Part shown: in pieces, positions 26,101 to 33,179 of the stretch
Numbering within the stretch: the stretch's first letter is position 1
How the letters are laid out: every line of letters starts with the position of its first letter
NCBI GenBank assembly: GCA_036501845.1
Contig: DASXZO010000001.1
Coordinates: forward strand, 1-62,115
DNA from: JBBREP01 sp036501845
GTDB taxonomy: Bacteria; Actinomycetota; Acidimicrobiia; IMCC26256; PALSA-610
Length of the DNA stretch: 62,115 nucleotides
Direction of reading: 5' to 3'
The notes under the pieces: generated by a model
Database searches by the model: none
Told to the model about the DNA's origin: nothing
Seen by the model: only the letters and a program-made list of their open reading frames with translations
Program-made: the position numbers and the translations under genes

Positions 26101-27606
26101 ACCGCGTGGACCACGCTGCTCAACGCGTCGGTGAACCAGTGGGTGACGATCGAACGGAACCAGCCGTTCACCGTCAATCATCTCGACCTCTCGATCGTGG
26201 CCGACAGCCAGCACGAGTTGCCCACCAAGATCGCGGTGCAGGTCGACAACACCACCCGCAACATCACGTTGCCGGCGATCAAGCGCGGCACGAAGCTCGG
26301 CAATCTCGTGAACGTGCACCTGTCGATCCCGCCGATGACCGGCCGCCACTTCCGGCTCACGATCCTGGGCGTGGCCGCGGCGTGCAAGGGCGGCGCGACC
26401 ACACCGCCCGTGGGTTGCACGCACACGTATTACGCAGGCGACGCGCTGCTCCAGCTCCCAGTGGCGATCGCCGAGATCGGCGGCGTGCCGGTGAAGCTCG
26501 CGCCGTTGCCGAAGGACTTCCCGAGCCCGTGCACCCGCAACCTCGTGCAGATCGACCCCGGCACACCGCAAGCGCAGAAGGTGCCGGTACGCATCGTCGG
26601 CTCGACTGCTGACGCGCTGGCAAGCAAGACGCTGCACCTCGAGATGTGCGGGGGCGTCACCTCGATCCACCTGTCGGCCGGCACGCACGAGATCGTCACC
26701 GCGTCGGAGAGCAACACGGCGATCTCGATCGACCGTATGGTGCTTGCTTCGGCGGCCGGCGGTGCGGCCACGCCAGTGTCGGCCGTGGCCGCGGGCACCA
26801 CCACCGCGCCGTCGTCGCCCTCGGTTCCGACGATCACCACCGGGAACGGGCGCACCTCGTTCGACGCCAAGGTCACGAACGCCACCGGTCCGTTCTGGTT
26901 CGTGCTCGGCCAGAGTTACAACAAGGGTTGGCACGCGTCGATCGACGGCCACGATCTCGGCGCGCCGACATTGGTCGACGGCTACGCCAACGGCTGGCTC
27001 GTCAATCCGAAGGGTCGGGGTTCGTTCACCATCGCGCTCGACTGGACACCGCAACGGCGCGTGTGGGTGGCGCTGGGGATCTCCGGGTTCGCGTGCCTCG
27101 CCTGCTTGGTGATCGCGTTCGTCACACGCAAACGCGGCCGGAAGCTCGCGCGCGTGCCGGTGTTGCTCCACACCGCGCTGGCCCGCCCCACCGGTGCACC
27201 GATCGCCCCGGCTCGCGTCGCGGTCGCAACGGCAATGGCGGGCATCGGCACCGCGATCATCGCGGGACCGCTCTACGGCATCGCCGTGGCGGTGTTGGTG
27301 GCGCTCGCGCTCTACTTCAAACTCGTGCGCTGGGCGCTCGTGGTGGGCGGTCCGGCGTGTCTCTTCCTCGCGGGCGCGTACATCACTCAGGCCCAAGTGC
27401 GGCACCGCTATCCCGCGGTGTTCGAGTGGCCCACGCTGTTCCGCTTCGTTGCCGGGTTCGGGTGGCTCGCGATCGTGCTGACGGTGGCGAGCGTGCTCGT
27501 GGACCGCACCGTGCGACCAGAACCACCGGTGCCGGTCACGCTCGACCGGGCGCCGCCGGTCGACGACCCGGTACCGTCCGAACCGGAACCTCTGCCGACA
27601 TCGTGA
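23140..27606 (+). CDS. AftD-like alpha-(1->3)-arabinofuranosyltransferase family protein
   Basis: A 1488-residue protein, close to the length of mycobacterial AftD (about 1400). The N-terminal GT-C membrane domain carries the family motif around VADTKSYLYIDP (residues 36-47), WDPNIGFGTVTHQNIGYLFP and further membrane segments to about residue 430. A large extracytoplasmic part follows with two F5/8-type carbohydrate-binding-like repeats, near residues 747-800 (FDNNLNTGWHTG) and 975-1035 (FDGNPKTAWTT). From about residue 1307 there are C-terminal membrane helices. In mycobacteria AftD acts in arabinogalactan and lipoarabinomannan synthesis using decaprenyl-phosphoryl arabinose. No embA-C, dprE or glf genes are in this window, so whether this organism makes arabinan is open. 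Confidence 0.85.
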   Translation: MTEAPPATPLQRRLGYAAIALLAYVPLLFTQPGKVVADTKSYLYIDPARLLGRAASMWDPNIGFGTVTHQNIGYLFPMGPWFYAFNAVHVPMWVSQRLWLGTIIAFAGFGVLYLARSMAMRGPGVPVAVLLYMFSPYSLHYASRISVLLGPWAALPWMIGLTHYALRDGGWRYPAIFALVVQVVGGVNATALIFAGLGPVLWIMWELWGSRDTTWRRALSVTLRMGGLTLVASLWWIAGLNLQGSYGLDILNYTETVKAVSRTSTPNEILRGLGYWFFYGRDRLGPWIESAVNYTQRPRIILTGYGVSVLALFAAALVRWRDRGFFVVMALVGVVIGVGAYPYSNPTPLGGLFKTFANSSSAGLALRSTGRAIPLVILGLAMVLGAGITALSAWMFANVRFSRYALLPSIVIGAAILSAFPALYDGTYYGKNLERPEQIPKAWQQTAAHLNAEPHSTRVLEEPGADFASYSWGSTVDPITPGMMDRPYVARELIPYGSPPSADLLNSLDHRIQEGVLDPAGLVDVLRRAGIGEVVLRNDIQWERYNLVRPRELEDLLANVPQLKVEAAYGPLVSPDVELGITDERTLNPTEAATKDPHEVVVLHVPDQTPIVHADSAQAPVIIGGGDGEGFIDASDAGLLAGNGVVLASAAYEHDPAQLRKLAGSNATLVLTDENRKRAERWSSVLENLGYTEQAGEKPLEVDTSDQRLQVFPGADDNAYTTVRQEGVKSVQATSYGNDITYTPEDRAAMAFDNNLNTGWHTGAFGEVVGQRIQAELLHPITTGQIGLVQTLHGPRDRYVTKVHITFDKGPPIDATLDPVSRTPKGQTIHFPARTFSRVSIQISGTNEGGPLFGGESAVGFEEIRIADEHTHQPVRVHEVTILPTDLLKAFGASSLSHPLVVTFNRQRVREEPPRTDPEANLDRQITLPTARSFSLEGDAHVYSLAVQPRDIDAVLGQTGSASAWAHQFLQGCLTCRGAAAFDGNPKTAWTTLLNASVNQWVTIERNQPFTVNHLDLSIVADSQHELPTKIAVQVDNTTRNITLPAIKRGTKLGNLVNVHLSIPPMTGRHFRLTILGVAAACKGGATTPPVGCTHTYYAGDALLQLPVAIAEIGGVPVKLAPLPKDFPSPCTRNLVQIDPGTPQAQKVPVRIVGSTADALASKTLHLEMCGGVTSIHLSAGTHEIVTASESNTAISIDRMVLASAAGGAATPVSAVAAGTTTAPSSPSVPTITTGNGRTSFDAKVTNATGPFWFVLGQSYNKGWHASIDGHDLGAPTLVDGYANGWLVNPKGRGSFTIALDWTPQRRVWVALGISGFACLACLVIAFVTRKRGRKLARVPVLLHTALARPTGAPIAPARVAVATAMAGIGTAIIAGPLYGIAVAVLVALALYFKLVRWALVVGGPACLFLAGAYITQAQVRHRYPAVFEWPTLFRFVAGFGWLAIVLTVASVLVDRTVRPEPPVPVTLDRAPPVDDPVPSEPEPLPTS

Positions 27607-27619
27607 CCCGGGGGCGGAA

Positions 27620-29026
27620 TTGACGGCACAACCTTGGCTCGGCGACACCTGCTCGCTCGTCGACGAATTCCGCAGCGGCGCGCGTAGCCCGCTCGAAGAG
27701 CTCGACGCCACCCTCGACGCCGTCGCGCGCTCGGAACTCAACGCCTTCAGCCACATCGACGCCGACCGCGCCCGCGATGCAGCTCGTGCGGCCGACGTGA
27801 GCAAACCGTTCGGCGGCGTGCCCATCGGCGTCAAAGAGCTCACACCGGTGACGGGTTGGCCCCACACCGAGGCGTCACTCGTGTTCAAGGATCGCGTCGC
27901 CGAGTTCACGGCCACGATGATCGACCGACTCGCCGACGCCGGCGGCGCGGTGCCGTTCGGGCTCACTACTGCGAGCGAGTTCGGCGGGATCAACCTCACC
28001 TACACGAAGCTCAACGGCGCCACCCGCAACCCGTGGAACGCCGCGCACACGCCCGGAGGATCGTCGGGCGGCGCGGCGAGCGCGGTCGCCGGTGGTCTGT
28101 GCACGATCGCCACCGGTGGCGACGGCGGCGGCTCCATTCGCATTCCCGCCGGATTCACCGGCCTGCTCGGCCTGAAGCACACCTACGGGCGCATCCCGAA
28201 GGGCCCCGAAATGGTGCTCGCGTCGATCACCGCGGTGTCGGGCTGCCTTGCTCGATCGGCGCGCGACGCCGCGCGCTTCCTCGACGTCACCAACGGCTTC
28301 GACAAGCGCGACCCCTACTCACTGCCGCGCGTCGACGGCTACGAAGCCGCGCTCGACTCGTTGCGCGCCGAGCTGCGCGGTAAGCGGGTCGCAATCGCGC
28401 CCACGCTGGGAAGCGCGATCGTGCACCCCGAGCTCGACGCGGCCGTTCGCCAACACGGTGAGCTGCTCGCGAAAGATGCCGGGCTCGATCTCATCGACAT
28501 CGACGTGAAGGTGCCCGAGCTCTCCTACGAATGGGCGCTCGCGGGGCTCTCCGAGATCGTGATGGAACTCGGCGACCTCTATCCCCAATGCGAGGCCGAC
28601 CTCACCACCGAGATCGGCTTCGGGATGAAGATCGCGCACCAGGTGTACAACATCGACTCGCGTGGCCGCATCGAAGCCCAGCGCATCGCCATGAACGAGT
28701 GCATGGCCGCGATCTTCGACCAGGTCGACTTCGTGATCGCCTCGACCAATCCCGACGTGGCGTTCGGCGCCGAGGGGCCGATGCCGCAGGATGTGGGCGG
28801 CGTGCCGGCGCCGCTGGGCAACAACGGCGCGCTCACCATCCCGTCGAACATCTACGGCAACCCCGCGATCTCGATCCCGATCGGCGCGTCGAGCGAGCGG
28901 GGCGGGCTGCCGTACGGCATGCAAGTGCTCGCACCGCACCACCGCGAACCCTGGCTGCTCGACCTGGCGCGGATCGTCGAGCGCGAACGGCCGTGGCCCT
29001 TGGTTGCGCCGCGCGTACCGCTGTAG
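27620..29026 (+). CDS. Amidase signature family enzyme
   Basis: A 468-residue amidase. The Ser-cisSer-Lys catalytic set is visible: Lys72 in PIGVKEL, the GGSSGG serines at 148-149, and Ser172 in GDGGGSIRIPA. It hydrolyses an amide or, less likely, forms part of a GatA-like complex; no gatB or gatC is nearby, so free-standing amidase is preferred. TTG 27620 follows a GGGGGCGG ribosome site. It begins 13 bases after the AftD-like gene and may be co-transcribed. The substrate cannot be predicted from sequence. Confidence 0.85.
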   Translation: MTAQPWLGDTCSLVDEFRSGARSPLEELDATLDAVARSELNAFSHIDADRARDAARAADVSKPFGGVPIGVKELTPVTGWPHTEASLVFKDRVAEFTATMIDRLADAGGAVPFGLTTASEFGGINLTYTKLNGATRNPWNAAHTPGGSSGGAASAVAGGLCTIATGGDGGGSIRIPAGFTGLLGLKHTYGRIPKGPEMVLASITAVSGCLARSARDAARFLDVTNGFDKRDPYSLPRVDGYEAALDSLRAELRGKRVAIAPTLGSAIVHPELDAAVRQHGELLAKDAGLDLIDIDVKVPELSYEWALAGLSEIVMELGDLYPQCEADLTTEIGFGMKIAHQVYNIDSRGRIEAQRIAMNECMAAIFDQVDFVIASTNPDVAFGAEGPMPQDVGGVPAPLGNNGALTIPSNIYGNPAISIPIGASSERGGLPYGMQVLAPHHREPWLLDLARIVERERPWPLVAPRVPL

Positions 29027-29210
29027 CGCGCCCGCGGAGCCGGGCGTCCCGTCGGCCGCCGGACCCCACCCACCCACCGCCGCTCCGCTCGCCTGGCGGC
29101 TCGCTGCACGACGTCCGGCGACTCGCCGGGCCGCCCGGCTCCGCTCGTTCCTCGCAGAGTTCGAGGTGTAGGAGCGAACCAAATGGCATTGGGCAGCGTC
29201 ATAGAGGTGC
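29027..29210. other. Structured GC-rich intergenic region before ECF sigma gene
   Basis: This 184-base gap has no credible gene. It contains a perfect 13-base inverted repeat (29034-29046 with 29132-29144), a palindrome with arms CCGGCGA/TCGCCGG at 29115-29129, and smaller complementary segments between them, so an RNA from here could fold strongly. It lies between the amidase stop and the sigma factor start. It may be a terminator, a leader or a small structured RNA; the sequence does not decide. Confidence 0.4.
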
Positions 29211-29756
29211 GTGAACACGGGGCCGTCTGAATCGTTGGAGGCGTGGCTCGACGCGAGCTATGCCAGGGCATACCGGACTGCGGTGTTGCTGTGCGGCAAT
29301 CCCGACGACGCGCGGGAGGCGGTGCAGGACGCGTTTTTGCGGGCGTGGCGGTTTCGCGATTCGTTGCCTGATGGGAGCGGGCGGGATCCGTGGCTGTATC
29401 GGGTGATCGTGAACGCGTGCTACTCGAAGCTGCGCAAGGAGGTGCCGCGGCGAGTGCGCGAACGTGACCGCGTCGACGAGCACGACGGTTTGTACGCCAC
29501 GGCCGACGGTCCCGAGGCCGCGGCGATGCAATCGGAGCTTGCCGGCGCGGTCACTGCCGCGCTGCACACGTTGCCCGACACGCTGCGGGTGCCGGTGGTG
29601 CTGCGTTACTGGGTGGGGTTGTCGGAGCGCGAGATCGCGTTGGCGATCCGCCGCCGGCCCGGCACGGTGAAGTCGCGGCTGCACGAAGCGAGGCGACGGC
29701 TCATGGACGATCCCGCGCTCGCGGGGCTCGCAACGGAGATGGGAGTGGCCCGATGA
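29211..29756 (+). CDS. ECF-type RNA polymerase sigma factor
   Basis: A 181-residue sigma-70 family protein with only regions 2 and 4. Region 2 spans the AYRTAVLLCGNPDDAREAVQ to AWRF segment near residues 17-45. Region 4 has LRVPVVLRYWVGLSEREIA and an RRPGTVKSRLHEARRRL recognition helix near residues 125-165. It redirects RNA polymerase to a small stress or envelope regulon. The start is GTG 29211. The stop overlaps the ATG of the next gene (ATGA), which encodes a membrane DUF4349 protein in the position usually taken by an anti-sigma factor. Confidence 0.88.
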   Translation: MNTGPSESLEAWLDASYARAYRTAVLLCGNPDDAREAVQDAFLRAWRFRDSLPDGSGRDPWLYRVIVNACYSKLRKEVPRRVRERDRVDEHDGLYATADGPEAAAMQSELAGAVTAALHTLPDTLRVPVVLRYWVGLSEREIALAIRRRPGTVKSRLHEARRRLMDDPALAGLATEMGVAR

Positions 29757-30931
29757 TCGCCGAGATCGACGAGCAGGAGCTGGAACGGTTGTTGGCCGTC
29801 GCGGCCGGCGCGGTCGAGGTGCCCGACGATGGCCCGGCTGCGGTGTTGCGCGCCGCGCATCACCGATCATCTGGAGGCGCCGACGTGGTGCACGCGCGCC
29901 GCGACCGCCGCTTCGTGCAACGGGCGCTGGCTGCGGCGGCGGCAATCCTTGTGTTGGTGGGGGTTGCCGTCGCCGCAGTCGGTCACGGGAGCGGCACCAG
30001 TTCGAAGGCCGCCAACGACCGCTTCGTACAGAAGGCGGCGCCCGACGCGTCCGCCGCGGCGGCGGGTGCCGGCACCCACATCTCAGAGTTCGGCAAGCCG
30101 TCGTTCAGGAACGAAGAAAAGTCTGTGTCGGGGTCGAGCGCCGGTGGCGCCACCGTCGTCAATGGCGATGCCGTCCCGGCGAGTCCGCCCACCACCGTTG
30201 CGCCGACGACGCCGTCGGGGAGCGGCACGGCCGACTCCACCAAGATCGTGGCGACTGGGAGTTCGGTGCTCGAGGTGCCGAAGGGTTCGGTACCGAAGAC
30301 CGCGGCGGGTGTGGTGTCCATCGCGCGCGGTGTCGGTGGCTACGTGGCCAGCCAGAGCAGCACCGGTGGAGCGAGTCCCGCGGCCGACGTCACCGTGCGC
30401 GTGCCCTACCAGGCATTCGACGAAACGGTGCTCACGGTGGCGAAGTTCGTGGGCAACGTGCACGGCAAGGTGCTCAGCTCCACCACGAACAGCCAGAACG
30501 TCACCGCGCAGTACACCGACCTGCAGGCGAAGCGGGACGCGGCCGTCGGGGAACGCAACGCGCTCGACATCGTGCTCACGCACGCGACCAACGTTGCTGA
30601 CATTCTCTCGGTGAACGACCGCATCGAGTCGGTGCAGAGCGAGATCGACCAGCTCACCGGGCAGATCCGGCTGTTGAACGACCAGGCGAGCTATTCGTCG
30701 CTCGACGTGAGCATCTCCGAGAAGGCGCCGGTCGCGCCGACACCGCATGCCGCGCCGAAGCCCCGCGCTGGCTTCTCGCTGGCGTGGCACCAGGCCGGCG
30801 CCGGCTTCGCGCACAGCGCGGAGTGGATCCTCGCCCGCAGCGGCAAGGGATTCGTGGCCATCGTGGCGTTCATCGCGCTGCTGTTCTTTCTTCGCTACCT
30901 CTACCCGGTCGTGCGCCGCGGGCTGTTGTAG
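29753..30931 (+). CDS. DUF4349 membrane protein, candidate anti-sigma partner
   Basis: A 392-residue protein with a short acidic cytoplasmic N-terminus, a hydrophobic segment near residues 57-78, a Ser/Thr/Ala-rich linker, a DUF4349 domain at about 165-330, and a second hydrophobic segment near residues 370-388. The DUF4349 part includes a long helix, AKRDAAVGERNALDIV, followed by the SVNDRIESVQSEIDQLTGQI coiled-coil stretch. ATG 29753 overlaps the sigma factor stop, so the two are coupled. The short N-terminal tail (residues 1-55) has no zinc-type His-Cys motif, so any anti-sigma function would be of an unusual kind. Confidence 0.8.
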   Translation: MIAEIDEQELERLLAVAAGAVEVPDDGPAAVLRAAHHRSSGGADVVHARRDRRFVQRALAAAAAILVLVGVAVAAVGHGSGTSSKAANDRFVQKAAPDASAAAAGAGTHISEFGKPSFRNEEKSVSGSSAGGATVVNGDAVPASPPTTVAPTTPSGSGTADSTKIVATGSSVLEVPKGSVPKTAAGVVSIARGVGGYVASQSSTGGASPAADVTVRVPYQAFDETVLTVAKFVGNVHGKVLSSTTNSQNVTAQYTDLQAKRDAAVGERNALDIVLTHATNVADILSVNDRIESVQSEIDQLTGQIRLLNDQASYSSLDVSISEKAPVAPTPHAAPKPRAGFSLAWHQAGAGFAHSAEWILARSGKGFVAIVAFIALLFFLRYLYPVVRRGLL

Positions 30932-30950
30932 CAACGGCTAGCAATGAGCG

Positions 30951-31400
30951 GTGCCCCCGGTTGAGATCGCGCGCTTTCGTGATCTGTCGGCCGCCACGCT
31001 CTACGAGATCCTTGCCTTGCGCGCCCAGGTGTTCGTGGTGGAACAAGCCTGCGCGTATCTCGACGTCGACGGCCGCGACATCGAGCCGGGAACACTCCAC
31101 CTGTTCGCACGCGCTGGCGACGACGGCGCGCTGCTCGCGTACCTGCGGATCCTCGAAGAACCGGGGAACGTGCGCAAGATCGGCCGAGTCGTGGCCGCGC
31201 CCGCCGCACGGGGCACGGGCGTGGCGGGCGACGTGATGCGGGTTGCGCTCGCGCAGTGCGGGCCGGCCGAGGTGGTGCTCGACGCCCAGGCGCCCCTCGC
31301 GCCCTGGTACGGCGCCTTCGGCTTCGTGGCCGCCGGCCCCGAATTCCTCGAGGACGACATCCCCCACATCCCCATGCGCCGAGTGCCACGGGCGTCGTAG
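30951..31400 (+). CDS. elaA: ElaA-like GNAT acetyltransferase
   Basis: A 149-residue GNAT protein of the ElaA group: YEILALRAQVFVVEQACAYL near residues 18-37, YLRILEEPG, the acetyl-CoA-binding IGRVVAAPAARGTGVAG near residues 77-93, and APWYGAFGFVA near the end. GTG 30951 is the likely start; TAGCAA lies six bases before it and may be a -10 of a leaderless promoter. ElaA substrates are unknown. The stop codon sits at the foot of a long hairpin. Confidence 0.85.
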   Translation: MPPVEIARFRDLSAATLYEILALRAQVFVVEQACAYLDVDGRDIEPGTLHLFARAGDDGALLAYLRILEEPGNVRKIGRVVAAPAARGTGVAGDVMRVALAQCGPAEVVLDAQAPLAPWYGAFGFVAAGPEFLEDDIPHIPMRRVPRAS

Positions 31401-31427
31401 GGCGTCGAATAGCGACGCCCTACGACG
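31393..31427 (+). terminator. Long perfect hairpin after elaA-like gene
   Basis: Arms of 15 bases pair perfectly around the loop AATAG, starting inside the last codons of the acetyltransferase gene. There is no T tract, as is common for actinobacterial terminators. It is followed at once by a second hairpin. Confidence 0.6.
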
Positions 31428-31429
31428 CA

Positions 31430-31472
31430 CGGGCGTCCTGGGGCCCCGATAATCGGGGTCCCAGGACGCCCG
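31430..31472 (+). terminator. Second long hairpin, tandem with 31393-31427
   Basis: A 43-base inverted repeat: 13 perfect pairs (31430-31442 with 31460-31472), one G-T pair, then CCCCGAT/ATCGGGG at the tip. It lies 46 bases before the ABC-F start. The tandem arrangement suggests a strong terminator. Confidence 0.6.
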
Positions 31473-31518
31473 GGACAAACGGGTCGGGTGGCGGGACTGC
31501 CACACGCGACAATGGTGG

Positions 31519-33111
31519 ATGCTGTCGGTTCGGGATCTCGCGGTCGAGGTCGGTGGTCGTCTCACCACCGTCGGCGCCTCGTTCACGCTGCGCCCGGGCG
31601 ACAAGGTGGGCCTGGTCGGCCGCAACGGCGCGGGCAAGACCTCGCTGTTGAAGGTGATCGCCGGGGAAACGCCGTCGGCGGCGGGCGTGATCTCACGGCC
31701 GCAGGCCTTCGGCTATCTCACCCAAGACCCCAAGAAGCGGGGGAGCGGCGTCGAAGCCACGGGCCTGTCGCACGTGCTGTCGGGCCGGGGCCTCGACGCG
31801 CTCGTCACCCGCATCGAGAAGCTGCGGCTCGAGGTGGAGCTCGATCCGTCGGAACGCAACGTGAGCCGGCTCGGCAAGGCGTACGACCAGTTCGAGCACC
31901 TCGACGGGTACGCCGCCGAGTCGGAGGTGCGGTCGATCGCGGCCGGGCTCGGTCTCAAGGCCGATCGCCTCGACCTGCCGATCGACGCGCTCTCCGGCGG
32001 TGAGCGGCGCCGGGTGGAGTTGGCCCGGATCCTCTTCGCCGGCAGCGACGCGCTCATGCTCGACGAGCCCACGAACCACCTCGACGTCGATGCCAAAGAG
32101 TGGTTGATGGGCTTCCTGCGCTCCTATCGCGGGGCGTTGCTCGTGGTGAGCCACGACATCGAGCTGCTCGACACCGCGCTCACTCGCGTGTTGCACCTCG
32201 ACGAGGGCGAGCTGATCGAATACAAGGGCACCTACACGCAGTACCTCGCGGCGCGTGCCGCCGACGAGCAGCGCCGGGCCAAGCTCGCCACTCGCCAGGA
32301 AAGCGAGATCCGGCGGCTCTCGTCGCTCGCCGACTCGATGCGCAACCAGACCGAGAAGCGCGCCCGCATCGCCAAGACCCTCGACCACCGGGTCGACAAG
32401 ATGCGCTCCAACCAGGTCACACGGGCCCGCAAGGAACGCACGATGCGCGTGCGCCTGCCCGATCCGCCGCGCTCCGGCGCGGTGTCGCTCGACGCAGTCG
32501 GGCTGGGCAAGGCCTTCGGCGCCAACACGGTGTTCGCCGACGTCACCTTCGACGTCGGGCGGGCCGAGCGGGTGCTGGTGCTGGGCTTGAACGGCGCGGG
32601 CAAGACCACGCTGCTGCGCGTGCTCACGGGCGCGCTCGAGCCCGACGTGGGCAAGTTCTCACTCGGCCACAACGTGTCGCTCGGCTACTACGCGCAGGAG
32701 CACGAGACGATCATCGCCGGCCGCACGCTCGTCGACCACATGCTCGAGGCCGCGCCGTCGCTCACCGACCAACAACGCCGCGACCTGCTCGGCATGTTCG
32801 GCTTGTCGGGTGAGATGGCGTTCCAGGACGCCGGCACACTGTCGGGCGGCGAGAAGACGAAGCTTGCGCTCGCAACGCTCGTGGCCGGACGGCACAACGT
32901 GTTGTTGCTCGACGAGCCCACGAACAACCTCGACCCGCCGTCACGCGCCGCGGTCGGCGCCGCGCTGCGCGGCTGGAAGGGTGCGATGGTGCTCGTGAGC
33001 CACGACCCTGAGTTCGTGGCCGAGCTCGCGCCGCAGCGCATCCTGGTGATGCCCGAAGGCACCCTCGACTACTGGTCGGACGACTACCTCGACCTCGTCG
33101 CTCTGGCGTGA
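31519..33111 (+). CDS. ABC-F family ATPase
   Basis: A 530-residue soluble protein with two ABC ATPase domains and no membrane segment. Domain 1 has Walker A GRNGAGKT (34-41), signature LSGGERRRVELA and Walker B MLDEPTNHLD. A charged linker rich in Lys/Arg follows. Domain 2 has GLNGAGKTT near residue 354, LSGGEKTKLALA and LLDEPTNNLD. ABC-F proteins bind the ribosome and act in translation or antibiotic resistance; this one looks like a housekeeping member. Start ATG 31519. Confidence 0.9.
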   Translation: MLSVRDLAVEVGGRLTTVGASFTLRPGDKVGLVGRNGAGKTSLLKVIAGETPSAAGVISRPQAFGYLTQDPKKRGSGVEATGLSHVLSGRGLDALVTRIEKLRLEVELDPSERNVSRLGKAYDQFEHLDGYAAESEVRSIAAGLGLKADRLDLPIDALSGGERRRVELARILFAGSDALMLDEPTNHLDVDAKEWLMGFLRSYRGALLVVSHDIELLDTALTRVLHLDEGELIEYKGTYTQYLAARAADEQRRAKLATRQESEIRRLSSLADSMRNQTEKRARIAKTLDHRVDKMRSNQVTRARKERTMRVRLPDPPRSGAVSLDAVGLGKAFGANTVFADVTFDVGRAERVLVLGLNGAGKTTLLRVLTGALEPDVGKFSLGHNVSLGYYAQEHETIIAGRTLVDHMLEAAPSLTDQQRRDLLGMFGLSGEMAFQDAGTLSGGEKTKLALATLVAGRHNVLLLDEPTNNLDPPSRAAVGAALRGWKGAMVLVSHDPEFVAELAPQRILVMPEGTLDYWSDDYLDLVALA

Positions 33112-33133
33112 CGGCGATAGACACCGCGCGCAA

Positions 33134-33149
33134 CTGACGTTATTGTCAG
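33134..33149. promoter_or_regulatory. Dyad operator candidate CTGAC-N6-GTCAG (site 1)
   Basis: CTGAC GTTATT GTCAG; the symmetry extends to AACTGAC/GTCAGTT. It lies 30 bases before the ATG of the first substrate-binding protein and 22 bases after the ABC-F stop. The same dyad with the same spacing occurs at 42904 and 45300. Confidence 0.6.
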
Positions 33150-33179
33150 TTCCGCCCGACGTTGATCACCGGGGGGTGT

